From: Bacteroidota bacterium | GTDB taxonomy: Bacteria > Bacteroidota > Bacteroidia > Bacteroidales > Paludibacteraceae | Assembly (NCBI GenBank): GCA_023391625.1 | Contig: JAEWAN010000006.1 | Location: 124,001-188,000, forward strand | Direction of reading: 5' to 3' | Length of the DNA: 64,000 nt | Shown: piece after piece, positions 23,888 to 32,368 of the stretch | How positions within the stretch are numbered: the first letter of the stretch is position 1 | Layout: every line of letters starts with the position of its first letter | Made by a program: the position numbers and the translations under genes | The notes under the pieces: generated by a model | The model's input: the letters and a program-made list of their open reading frames with translations, nothing else | Database searches by the model: none | What the model was told of the DNA's origin: nothing

Positions 23888-25463
23888 TATAAAAAAAGAG
23901 ATAATTAGCTATCAGGATTTAAAGGACAAGGTAGCTGTTGTATGGACGAGAGTAAGTACAAAAGAACAAGCTGAAAATAACCATAGCTTAGACGTACAAA
24001 AGAAAGAATGCAAATCGTATGCTGAAAAGCATGGGATAAAAATAGTTAAGCACTATGGTGGTACACATGAAAGTGCAAAAAATGAGGGCCGGTTGTATCG
24101 GCAAATGATAACAGAAGTTTCTAAAAATAAAGACGTAAATATGATATTAGTTTATAGCTTTGACCATTTTTCAAGGGCAGGCGAAGAAGGCATTATCACA
24201 AAGAAGTATTTAAAAACAAAAGGTATTTATGTTGTTTCTGTAACTCAGCAAACAGACCCTGATTCTGCAGCTGGTGAATTTATGGAAAACATGTTATTCC
24301 TGTTTAACCAATTTGAGAATAATCTTAGAAAAGGTAAATGTGAAGCAGGTATGAAAGAATGTTTAGAAAGAGGCTACTGGTTTTCCCGTCCTCCAATGGG
24401 GTTTGATAAAGAGAAAAAGGGAGATGAACATATTATAACTGTAAACAATACTGGTAAATTGATTAGAAAAGCATTCAAATGGAAGGCAACAGAAGAACTT
24501 ACAAATGAAGAAATAGTAAAAAGATTAAAAATGTTTGATTTACATATTTCAAAGCAAAAATTAAGTGAGATATTCCGCAATCCATTCTATTGTGGAAAAA
24601 TAAAACATGGACTATTAGATTATAAGGTCATTGAGGGCAAACAAGAGGTTTTAATTGATGAAGCAACTTTTAATAAGGTAAATGGGTTATGTCGTGATGT
24701 TGATTATGTTCATGCAGATGAAACTCCAGATACACCTTTAAAAAAGCATTTGTTTTGTTCATGCTGTGGAGAATTAATGTCTGGCTATACGAAACTCAAA
24801 AAAAATGGCAAACAATACCATTACTATAAATGTAGTAAAAAAGGTTGCTGTTGTAACATCAACGCTGAAAAAGTACATGAAAGTTATACTGAGTTTGTTT
24901 GTAATTATACCATTCCTGAAAGTATAATACCATTTTTAAAACTTGTTTTAACTAAGGTTTTCTATGAACGGAATCAAGGGCAAAAAGAGTTGCATAAAAG
25001 TTATTCAAAGCAATTAACTGAATGTGAAAACAAGATTAAATTAACCAATGTAAAGTACGGCTTAGGTGAGATTAATTCAGAGGTTTATGAAGCTACAATT
25101 TCAGTTTTAAAAGAAAACAAATACAGGATAGAAATCGAATTGGAAAAAGCAAAAGAAAATTTATCAAACCTTGAAAAATTCATAGAGAAGGCTTTATTAA
25201 TTGCCTCAAAATTAGGTGAGTTATGGCGTATTTCAGATTTTAAAATCCGTCAAAGAATGCAAAATTTGATGTTTCCAGAAGGTGTTTTCTTTAATAAGCA
25301 AGAAGGCATTTTTCGAACTCATCAAGAGAATAAAGCATTGGTATTATTTCGTAACATATCAGATAGTTACAACTCTGAAAACAAAAAAGAGAACCAGCAT
25401 TTTGCTGATTCTCTCTGTTTAGTTGCGGAAACCGGATTCGAACCGATGACCTCCAGGTTATGA
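23868..25463 (+). CDS. Large serine recombinase (integrase)
   Basis: The 531-residue protein has a catalytic resolvase domain (residues about 20-160; nucleophile Ser in WTRVSTKEQ near 30, FDHFSRAGEEG near 100), a recombinase domain (about 170-285), a zinc ribbon with paired cysteines (CSCCG near 295 and CSKKGCCC near 320) and a coiled coil (about 375-440) typical of large serine integrases. It would join the element to its attachment site without tyrosine chemistry. The reading frame runs through the tRNA terminator and stops inside the antisense strand of the initiator tRNA; the last residues, AETGFEPMTSRL, are simply antisense tRNA. The tail after about residue 505 is therefore probably host-derived or fortuitous. 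It shares a transcript with the overlapping 62-residue gene. Confidence 0.88.
   Translation: MTKKKNNIKKEIISYQDLKDKVAVVWTRVSTKEQAENNHSLDVQKKECKSYAEKHGIKIVKHYGGTHESAKNEGRLYRQMITEVSKNKDVNMILVYSFDHFSRAGEEGIITKKYLKTKGIYVVSVTQQTDPDSAAGEFMENMLFLFNQFENNLRKGKCEAGMKECLERGYWFSRPPMGFDKEKKGDEHIITVNNTGKLIRKAFKWKATEELTNEEIVKRLKMFDLHISKQKLSEIFRNPFYCGKIKHGLLDYKVIEGKQEVLIDEATFNKVNGLCRDVDYVHADETPDTPLKKHLFCSCCGELMSGYTKLKKNGKQYHYYKCSKKGCCCNINAEKVHESYTEFVCNYTIPESIIPFLKLVLTKVFYERNQGQKELHKSYSKQLTECENKIKLTNVKYGLGEINSEVYEATISVLKENKYRIEIELEKAKENLSNLEKFIEKALLIASKLGELWRISDFKIRQRMQNLMFPEGVFFNKQEGIFRTHQENKALVLFRNISDSYNSENKKENQHFADSLCLVAETGFEPMTSRL
25389..25413 (-). terminator. Terminator of the initiator tRNA
   Basis: On the minus strand an 11-bp stem (GAGAATCAGCA with TGCTGGTTCTC, one G-U) is followed by six T, ten bases after the tRNA 3' end. 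It lies inside the recombinase reading frame. Confidence 0.8.
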
Positions 25464-25494
25464 GCCTGGCGAGCTACCACTGCTCCATTCCGCG
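25423..25494 (-). tRNA. Initiator tRNA-fMet (CAU)
   Basis: The minus strand folds into a complete cloverleaf: acceptor stem pairs 2-71 to 7-66, D stem GAGC/GCTC, anticodon stem CCAGG/CCTGG with loop CTCATAA, and T arm ATCGG-TTCGAAT-CCGGT. Position 1 is C facing A72, an unpaired end that marks bacterial initiators, and A11-U24 in the D stem is the initiator type. The anticodon stem has A29-U41 instead of the usual third G-C pair, a small deviation. CCA is not encoded. It has its own -7 box upstream and a terminator downstream. The mobile element abuts its 3' side. Confidence 0.93.
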
Positions 25495-25508
25495 ATGTTT
25501 TGTGGGTG

Positions 25509-25516
25509 CAAAGATA
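25509..25516 (-). promoter_or_regulatory. -7 box of tRNA-fMet
   Basis: TATCTTTG on the minus strand, 14 bases before the tRNA 5' end. Confidence 0.6.
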
Positions 25517-25613
25517 CATTTTTTTGTTTAAATAACGAATATTTTGCGTATTTTTTTGAAAAAATATTCTCACAATTTAATAATGCACTAAAAAACAATA
25601 AGATATATTTTTA

Positions 25614-25967
25614 TTAAACATTTAAATCTTCCCGTAATTTTTTAGACAATTTGGCTACAACAAGATCATATGAATGTTTAATCCATGCTTTAATCAGTGT
25701 TATTGGGATACCCGTTTCCGTATATACCGTATTCCAGTGTTTTTTATTAAAATGATAAGCCGGACGTACATCATTAAACTCCTCACGAAGTTCAATAGCC
25801 TTTTCCGGATCACACTTCAGGGAAATACAAGTATCCGCTTCATCCAAAGGAAGCAAAGCAAACATTTTACCCTGCACTTTAAATACCAATGATACGTCAT
25901 CAAAAGGGAAATGCTCTGTTACTCCTTTCAAACCGATACAGTACTCACGTAAGTCTTCTTTATTCAT
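25614..25967 (-). CDS. MmcQ/YjbR family protein
   Basis: The 117-residue cytosolic protein has the features of the MmcQ/YjbR family (double-wing DNA-binding fold): an N-terminal LREYCIGLKGVTEHFPFDD, VFKVQGKMFALLP around residue 30 and the C-terminal HWNTVY and ASYDLV-like region (SYDLVVAKL). Family members are small single-domain proteins of unclear function. It begins ten bases after the sensor kinase stop and in the same direction, so it is probably the last gene of the efflux operon, although a functional link is not evident. Confidence 0.85.
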   Translation of the reverse strand: MNKEDLREYCIGLKGVTEHFPFDDVSLVFKVQGKMFALLPLDEADTCISLKCDPEKAIELREEFNDVRPAYHFNKKHWNTVYTETGIPITLIKAWIKHSYDLVVAKLSKKLREDLNV

Positions 25968-25977
25968 ACAATAAAAA

Positions 25978-27363
25978 TTAGCCAGGAAATATTAATTGCA
26001 CACAGGTTCCTACATTCAATTGGGAATGGATTGTAAAATTAATATTATTTTTCTCAAAAATACGCAATGCAATAGACAATCCGATACCGCTTCCTGCTAT
26101 ATGCCGGGTATTATCCGCCCTGTAAAACGGTTTTGTAATATCTGCCAACTGCTCGGGAGGAATACCAATGCCCTTATCGGTTATAGATAAATTCAGCTTT
26201 CCGTCTTCAACATACATACAAACATCTACCGTCTTTTCCTGCGAATATTTAACTGCATTCTCTATCAGATTATAGAACGCAATAATCAGTTGAGCCGTAT
26301 CGCAATGCACGGAGAGCAGCTCCAGCTCTTCCGGTTGTACTTGTATATCCACCTTAATTTTAGCAACCGGATAATTTTCCGAAACCTTAGGTATAATTTC
26401 CCATAACAATTCATCGATACGTGCCTGCAAATGCACCTCCGTACTTTTCACCAAATCGGAGATAACAAGTAAAGTGTGGAGAGTTTCTTCCAACAGGTGA
26501 ATCTGACGGATTAATTTCTCAGCCAAGGCCTCATATTCCTCGGACGAACGTTTTTTTAATGAAAAAACCTCCAAATTACCTAATATGGAAGCTAAAGGGG
26601 TTTTAAATTCATGAGAAACATAATTCACAAAATTCTTCTGAATAATAAATGTTTCGGAAATACGCCTCAAAAGGTCATTAAAAGTATCAATCAAATCCTG
26701 CAATTCATCCTTGGTGCCCGATGATTCTATCTTCACATCCAAATTATCGGCAGAAATACTTTTCACCTGATTAATCACATGCGTAAACGGCTTGTAAGCA
26801 AGAAAAGCAATCCATCGGCTCAATCCGACAATAGCAACCATTCCCAGCAACAAAGCAATCAGCAATATCCAGAATAAAGTTGCCATCTGCTCGTTTAGCA
26901 CGGATTTTTTCTCTTTTGTTACAACCACAAAATCACCCTGGTTGTCCTCATAAAAAATACCGTAACACAAGAAATCATTTGTTGCGAAAGACAGTTTTCC
27001 TTTCTCCCTCACTTCATTCAGTAAGTTAGCTGGGATAGAATCAGAGTATTCTCCGTATTTTATTTCATTCTCCTCATTATACAACTGATAAAACGGATTC
27101 AGCATCTGCTCCTTAAATTGTTTTTTTATTCGGTCAAAATCCTCTTTTTCCAATTCATCTTCCTCCAAATAAAACCAGGCCGCTATATTAGCCGTATTTT
27201 CAAGATTCTGGTAAATAGACTTTTCCGCACTTTTATAATAAAAAGTATAAATAAGAACCGATATAATAATGAATATTACACCGAAAATCAACGAACTATA
27301 TATGCTTAACCTTGTCTGAACTTTCATAGCCAAACGGAAAAGAATGCACCCAAAAGGAATCAT
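25978..27363 (-). CDS. Sensor histidine kinase of the efflux operon
   Basis: The 461-residue membrane kinase has two transmembrane helices (residues about 22-42 and 163-185) bracketing a periplasmic sensor of about 120 residues, then a HAMP domain, a dimerisation domain with the phosphorylated His in NYVSHEFKTPLAS (near residue 255), and an ATPase domain with N, G1 (DKGIGIPPEQL) and G2 (GSGIGLSIAL) boxes. It would phosphorylate the regulator just upstream. Its ATG overlaps that regulator's stop (ATGA); a second Met, giving MKVQTRLS at base 27327, is the more family-like start. Gene order places it downstream of a metal RND pump, so it likely senses periplasmic metal. Confidence 0.9.
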   Translation of the reverse strand: MIPFGCILFRLAMKVQTRLSIYSSLIFGVIFIIISVLIYTFYYKSAEKSIYQNLENTANIAAWFYLEEDELEKEDFDRIKKQFKEQMLNPFYQLYNEENEIKYGEYSDSIPANLLNEVREKGKLSFATNDFLCYGIFYEDNQGDFVVVTKEKKSVLNEQMATLFWILLIALLLGMVAIVGLSRWIAFLAYKPFTHVINQVKSISADNLDVKIESSGTKDELQDLIDTFNDLLRRISETFIIQKNFVNYVSHEFKTPLASILGNLEVFSLKKRSSEEYEALAEKLIRQIHLLEETLHTLLVISDLVKSTEVHLQARIDELLWEIIPKVSENYPVAKIKVDIQVQPEELELLSVHCDTAQLIIAFYNLIENAVKYSQEKTVDVCMYVEDGKLNLSITDKGIGIPPEQLADITKPFYRADNTRHIAGSGIGLSIALRIFEKNNINFTIHSQLNVGTCVQLIFPG

Positions 27364-28037
27364 TCCCCCTTGATAATATATCCTCTCCCTTTTATTGTTT
27401 CTATCAGTTTTTCTTCCTTAGCATCAATTTTATTCCGTAAATACGAAATATAAACATCCACTACATTGGTATTCGTATCATAGTTTACACCCCAGACGGC
27501 ATCCAATATCTGAGTACGGGACATAACCTTATTTTTATTTTCCATTAATAGTTGAAGTAACTTGAATTCCTGTAAGGTCAATTTCACTTCCTGTCCATCA
27601 CGTTCTACCTTGTGCTGATCGGTATAGAGTTTTAAGTTACCGCAGACCAGCACCTCCGGAGCATTATCATAGCTCAATCTTGAACGGCGTGCCAAAGCAT
27701 TGATACGAGCTATCAACTCCTTAAAATGAAAAGGTTTGGACAGATAATCGTCCGCGCCATAATCAAGAGCTTTTATTTTATCATCCGGCTCGCTCAAAGC
27801 ACTGATTACTAAAATCGGGGAATTAATCTTTTTATAACGTGCATATTGAAGCACCTCCATACCGTCAATATCCGGCAGCATGATGTCCAACAAAACGACA
27901 TCCCATCTTTTCTGCAACAGAAGCGTACGAGCCTCCGCTCCGCTTTCTGCAAGCACGACAAAGAACCCGCTTTCTTCCAATCCTTTAACTACAAATTCAC
28001 TGATACGCCTGTTATCTTCGACCAACAGAATTTCCAT
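27360..28037 (-). CDS. OmpR-type response regulator of the efflux operon
   Basis: The 225-residue regulator has a receiver domain with the acidic pocket (LLVEDN), phospho-acceptor Asp in VVLLDIMLPDIDG (near residue 51), and Lys in LSKPFHFKEL near 101, followed by an OmpR winged helix (residues about 130-222, VSYLRNKID and GRGYII). The start at MEILLVEDN is 70 bases after the pump gene stop; an upstream ATG at 28100 would add 21 unlike residues. With the kinase it forms a two-component pair resembling CusRS, and would control the efflux genes just upstream. Confidence 0.92.
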   Translation of the reverse strand: MEILLVEDNRRISEFVVKGLEESGFFVVLAESGAEARTLLLQKRWDVVLLDIMLPDIDGMEVLQYARYKKINSPILVISALSEPDDKIKALDYGADDYLSKPFHFKELIARINALARRSRLSYDNAPEVLVCGNLKLYTDQHKVERDGQEVKLTLQEFKLLQLLMENKNKVMSRTQILDAVWGVNYDTNTNVVDVYISYLRNKIDAKEEKLIETIKGRGYIIKGE

Positions 28038-28107
28038 ATTCGTTCTTTTTACGTGTATAAAGATAGCAAATTCAACCGACAACAAAAATCCGAAAATCAC
28101 AGAAAAG

Positions 28108-31100
28108 CTACTCCGATAAACGTTTATCTCTACGATAAGAAAAATAAAATACCTGGGGCAAAACCGTGAACGAAAGAATCATACAAATAATCACTCCTCC
28201 TACAATCATAATAGCAAAAGATTTCTGTACTTCAGACCCCATACCCGACGATAGTGCAGCAGGCAATAATCCGAAAGAACCCATTAAAGCTATCATCAGA
28301 ATAGGGCGTATTCTCTCTTTCACAGCTTCATCAATACCTATACGCAAATTATGATATTGCTGCATCCGTTTTTTCATTAAGGTAACAAGAAGAATACTAT
28401 TAATTGCCGATATTCCCAGCAAAACAATAAAGCCTACTCCGGCAGAAATACCAAAAACCGTTCCGGTAACCCATAAGGACACAAAACCTCCGATAAAAGC
28501 ATATAATATACCACTGGCAGCCACCAAAGTATCTTGCACCGTCCGGAAGTTCAGATATAACAAGAATAGGATCAAAGCCAATACCGCAGGAATTACCGTC
28601 ACAAGCCTTTTCGACGCACGTTGCTGACTTTCAAATTCTCCTGCCCACACAATACGGTTGCCTGTGCCCAATTCAACCTGTTCGTCCACTTTCTGCTGAG
28701 CTTCTGCAATGGTAGATCCTAAATCCCGGTCACGAATGCTAAATCCTACACTTACATAACGACTGCTTCCTTCCCTGTATATAAAAGCCGGACCCGTAAT
28801 AAAGTTTATATCTGCGATTTCTTTCAAAGGTACCTGTTTTCCGTCCATCGTAGGAATAAGTATATTGCCTATTTTCTCCTCATCATCCCGAAATTCTTTC
28901 TGAAAACGGAGTACCACATCAAACAAACGCTCATTTTCATAAAAAGTAGTAGCAGACTTGCCACCGATGGCCATCTCAACCACAGCCTGCGCATCCTGCA
29001 TAGACACTGCATAACGAGCCATTTTATATTCCAAAAGCTTAATTTGCAGTTCCGGCAACCCTATACTCCTGAACACATTAACATCTTCCACTCCTTTCAC
29101 ATCTTCAATAATACCGGCAGTCTGATCGGCAAGTTTTTCCAACTCATACAAATCATTGCCAAATATTTTGATAACCAATGAACTTTTCACTCCTGCAACA
29201 TACTCCTCTACATTATCCTGTATCGGCTGACTAAAAGCAAATACAATACCGGGATACACACTAAAAACATTCTGCATTTCCTCTATCATATCTTCTTTGG
29301 AGATTTTACGTGTCCACTCTTTCTCCGGCTTTAACTCCACGTGAAATTCGATATTGAAAAAACCGGTAGCATCCGTTCCATCATTCGGCCGTCCGGTTTG
29401 CGTAAGGATAAAATCAATCTCATCAAATTCCTGCAGTTTTTGTTTCATTTCTTTTGTCAGCCGGACAGATTCATCCAGGTTTACGCTGTTTGGCAAGGTT
29501 GCACGTATATAAATAGCTCCTTCGTTCATATTCGGAATAAATTCTGTTCCCCAGAACATAAACCGCACAGCACAAACAGCCAGCAGACACACAAAACCTA
29601 TCACCACAGCCCTACGGTAACGGGAAGCTACGCTATAAAGCTTAAAAACCAAACGAATCAGAAAATCGGCAACAACATTTTTCTTTTTCCTTACCGGCCT
29701 ATTTAGCAGGACCTTACACATAACCGGAACGTAAGTCAAAGAAAGGATGAGCGATCCTGACAAGGCATAAGCCAAAGTAAAAGCCAATGGCTTAAACATT
29801 TTACCTTCCACTTTCTCAAAAGAAAAGATAGGTATTAATGCTACAATCAGAATAATCTGGGCGAAAAAGATATGAGATGCCACACTTCCGGCGCTTGTTC
29901 GGATAAGCCCGCTTTTGCTTGTACGGAGATAACGGTCGCCCAACTGCATGGAACGCTGTTCCATAGCGACATACACTGATTCCACAATAACAAGCGTACC
30001 TTCCAGGAGCAATCCGAAGTCAAGTGCCCCCATAGAAATAAGATTAGCCGGAAGCCCTTGTATACGGAGCATTATAACAGCAAAAAGGAAAGAAAGAGGA
30101 ATTACCGTAGCTACAATCAGGGTGGTACGCCAGTCAAACAGGAAAATAAAAACAACCAGAGAAACCAACAAAATACCTTCCAGCATGTTTTTCATTACGG
30201 TATTCAGAGTATTATTAACCAGCTTCTCCCTGTCCATAAAAGGTTCTACTCTGACCGTTTCAGGAAGTATCTGTTCATTAAGCTCATTTATTTTAAGTTT
30301 TAAGTTTGCAATTACCTCACTGGGATTCTGCCCCCTAAGCATAATGACGATTCCCTGAATCACATCATCTTCACTATTTAAGCCCACTTGCCCCAAACGA
30401 GGTTTGGAAGATACACTGACTTCTGCCACCTGTTTTACCCGGACAGGGGTAGAACCTTTCACTTCTATCAAGATATTTTCAATATCTTCAACACTTTCAA
30501 GCAGCCCGATTCCGCGCACTACATAAGCCTGACTACCCTTCTGTATCATATCGCCTCCTACATTTATATTACTGTTGCCCACAGCCTCATAAACTTGCAA
30601 AGGAGATAAACCGTAATTTTGCAATTCTGCCGGATTTACTTTTATTTCATACATTTTCTCTTCCCCTCCGAAACTGGCCACAGTGGCAACACCCGGCACG
30701 GAAAGTATCTCCCGCTGTACCACCCATTCATTAATAGCCGTAACCTCACGTACAGGCAAATCGCTCCGTAGCACATATCTGAATATCTCGCCCGTTGCTC
30801 CGGAAGGAGGTTCTATAGAAAGTTCTGCTCCTTCTGGTAAGTCAATGTCCTGTACCCTGTTCGAGGCATATTGCTGAGCATAAAAATCGTCTACCCCATC
30901 TTCAAACAAAACCGTTACAACCGACAGACCAAATAAAGATGTGGAACGGACATCCGTTTTTCTGGGGATCGTATTTAACTGTTGCATAATGGGAAGAGTA
31001 ACAAATTTTTCAACCTCTTCCGCACTACGTCCGGGCCATTGGGCTATAATCTTCACACGCGTGTTGGTAACATCCGGATAAGCCTCAATAGGGGTACTTT

Positions 31101-31203
31101 TGAAACACAGAATCCCGGCAACCAACAAAATAACCGTTAAAAAAAGAATCAAAATATGATTCCGTAATGAAAAAGCAATTATATTTTCTATAAATTTATG
31201 CAT
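28108..31203 (-). CDS. Heavy-metal efflux RND pump (CzcA/CusA family)
   Basis: The 1031-residue inner-membrane transporter has the twelve-helix layout of RND pumps with two large periplasmic loops (residues about 40-330 and 560-860). In helix 4 the motif reads DFGLLLEGTLVIVE (near residue 396), which corresponds to the DFGxxxDG pattern of the Co/Zn/Cd (Czc-like) branch rather than the IGxxVDA pattern of Cu/Ag pumps; Glu replaces the usual second Asp, a common variant. It would drive metal ions through the membrane-fusion protein and the channel encoded upstream in the operon, using the proton gradient. Substrate beyond divalent metal is inference. Length is normal and all parts are present. 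Confidence 0.92.
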   Translation of the reverse strand: MHKFIENIIAFSLRNHILILFLTVILLVAGILCFKSTPIEAYPDVTNTRVKIIAQWPGRSAEEVEKFVTLPIMQQLNTIPRKTDVRSTSLFGLSVVTVLFEDGVDDFYAQQYASNRVQDIDLPEGAELSIEPPSGATGEIFRYVLRSDLPVREVTAINEWVVQREILSVPGVATVASFGGEEKMYEIKVNPAELQNYGLSPLQVYEAVGNSNINVGGDMIQKGSQAYVVRGIGLLESVEDIENILIEVKGSTPVRVKQVAEVSVSSKPRLGQVGLNSEDDVIQGIVIMLRGQNPSEVIANLKLKINELNEQILPETVRVEPFMDREKLVNNTLNTVMKNMLEGILLVSLVVFIFLFDWRTTLIVATVIPLSFLFAVIMLRIQGLPANLISMGALDFGLLLEGTLVIVESVYVAMEQRSMQLGDRYLRTSKSGLIRTSAGSVASHIFFAQIILIVALIPIFSFEKVEGKMFKPLAFTLAYALSGSLILSLTYVPVMCKVLLNRPVRKKKNVVADFLIRLVFKLYSVASRYRRAVVIGFVCLLAVCAVRFMFWGTEFIPNMNEGAIYIRATLPNSVNLDESVRLTKEMKQKLQEFDEIDFILTQTGRPNDGTDATGFFNIEFHVELKPEKEWTRKISKEDMIEEMQNVFSVYPGIVFAFSQPIQDNVEEYVAGVKSSLVIKIFGNDLYELEKLADQTAGIIEDVKGVEDVNVFRSIGLPELQIKLLEYKMARYAVSMQDAQAVVEMAIGGKSATTFYENERLFDVVLRFQKEFRDDEEKIGNILIPTMDGKQVPLKEIADINFITGPAFIYREGSSRYVSVGFSIRDRDLGSTIAEAQQKVDEQVELGTGNRIVWAGEFESQQRASKRLVTVIPAVLALILFLLYLNFRTVQDTLVAASGILYAFIGGFVSLWVTGTVFGISAGVGFIVLLGISAINSILLVTLMKKRMQQYHNLRIGIDEAVKERIRPILMIALMGSFGLLPAALSSGMGSEVQKSFAIMIVGGVIICMILSFTVLPQVFYFSYRRDKRLSE

Positions 31204-31267
31204 AACACGCTAAAAACTAAAGTTAAAAGGAGAATCCGGAAACAGCTATTTCACATACAAAATCCGA

Positions 31268-32350
31268 TTATTTCAGCTGGGAGTATATCAACAATTGGTT
31301 TTCTATGACCACACTCTCACCTCCGGATAATCCGGATTGGATATAAATCATTTCATCTACCTGGCCATCCGGTGTTACTTCACGCACCTCAAAACCGTCA
31401 CGATCACGCTGAACAATCACAAAATAACGATTGTCGTCAAACACTAATGCACTTGTAGGAACTGCTATTTCCAGAGAATCACTTACAGCAGTCAGCTTTA
31501 CAACCACCGACATTTCCGGTTTGAACTTCAAATCTTTATTGGAAACATAAATACGAGCTTTCAGGACATTTTCTTCCGGATCAAATACTTGCGACAACTG
31601 ATTTATATTTCCGTAAAACAACTGGTTTGGATATGAAAGCAGCTGAATCTCAGCCTCCATTCCTTCTTTAACCGCTGTCAGGTTTCCTGCATATACGTTT
31701 ACCGTAACCCAAACAGAACTAAGATCTGCAATAGTAAACAAAACCTCACCTCCTGCAGCAACCGTAGTCCCGGAAGAAAGGCTTTTATAAACAACATATC
31801 CGTCCATAGGCGCTTTAACGGAGAAAGTTCCGGATTCTGCGTTATAACCATACAACGAAAGATCTGCTTCCAGTCTTTTTAAAACAGCTGTAGCCTGCTG
31901 TAAACGAGCTTCAGCTTCAAACAATTCTTTTTCAGAAAGCATTTCGTCCTGAGACATTAGCTGTGCCGTTTTCCACTGCCTTTCCGCTATTTTCTTTTCA
32001 GATAGTGAAGCAACCAACTCCGCTTGCAGAGCACTTAACTCCGAACTACGCAATTCAAATAAATTTTGTCCTTTGTTTACGTAATCACCCAACAACACAT
32101 ACACACGATCCACAACACCATTCACCAACGGCACATAATTTATCACCTTATCCCGGTCGTATTCCACTTTACCGGTCAATGTAAGCTCTTCCTTTCTATT
32201 TTTGAGAAACGCTTTTTCTGTTTTGACAGACTGGATAAATGTAGGTTCTGTCAACGGATTTTTTTCCTCAGGCCGCACTGTGGTTTTCTGACAAGCAGTA
32301 AAAACCAAAAGAACGAGTCCGAAAAAAACAATATTTGTCCTGATATTCAT
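31268..32350 (-). CDS. Membrane fusion protein of the metal pump (CzcB/CusB type)
   Basis: The 360-residue protein begins with a lipoprotein signal (hydrophobic run ending LVFTACQK), so it would be lipid-anchored. It has the periplasmic adaptor layout: a barrel-sandwich strand with YVPLVNGVVDRVYVLLGDYVNKGQ (near 70-95), a coiled-coil hairpin (about 100-170), the returning barrel half VKAPMDGYVVYKSL (near 180) and a beta-barrel region. It links the RND pump to the TolC-like channel. No metal-binding Met- or His-rich N-terminus is seen. It sits between the channel gene (18 bases upstream) and the pump gene (64 bases downstream). Confidence 0.9.
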   Translation of the reverse strand: MNIRTNIVFFGLVLLVFTACQKTTVRPEEKNPLTEPTFIQSVKTEKAFLKNRKEELTLTGKVEYDRDKVINYVPLVNGVVDRVYVLLGDYVNKGQNLFELRSSELSALQAELVASLSEKKIAERQWKTAQLMSQDEMLSEKELFEAEARLQQATAVLKRLEADLSLYGYNAESGTFSVKAPMDGYVVYKSLSSGTTVAAGGEVLFTIADLSSVWVTVNVYAGNLTAVKEGMEAEIQLLSYPNQLFYGNINQLSQVFDPEENVLKARIYVSNKDLKFKPEMSVVVKLTAVSDSLEIAVPTSALVFDDNRYFVIVQRDRDGFEVREVTPDGQVDEMIYIQSGLSGGESVVIENQLLIYSQLK

Positions 32351-32368
32351 ATATCGGTTTATTTTTAA

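Larger units (their letters stand above)
18420..25420. mobile_element. Integrated element with gene II-like Rep and two serine recombinases (limits approximate)
   Basis: This block is clearly richer in A and T than its flanks and its genes are not of the housekeeping kind. It ends with a large serine recombinase directly against an initiator tRNA gene, and carries a filamentous-phage-type replication protein, a small resolvase, short DNA-binding-like proteins and a two-gene protease cargo. No relaxase, coat protein, Zot-like ATPase or conjugation gene is visible, so it is best described as a small integrative plasmid or a phage satellite. The right limit is placed just left of, or within, the tRNA terminator; the left limit is left of the terminator at 18420. 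Exact attachment sites could not be read because no convincing direct repeat was found. Confidence 0.65.

Noticed and set aside
25381..25463. The recombinase end AETGFEPMTSRL as a real conserved C-terminus.
   Set aside because: It is the antisense translation of the initiator tRNA, a well-known artefact of frames crossing tRNA genes.
18347..25519. CAAAGATACAT occurs at 18347-18357 and 25509-25519, flanking the element, as candidate attachment repeats.
   Set aside because: Eight of the eleven bases are the common -7 promoter box on the minus strand, and taking them as ends would put the essential tRNA inside the element.
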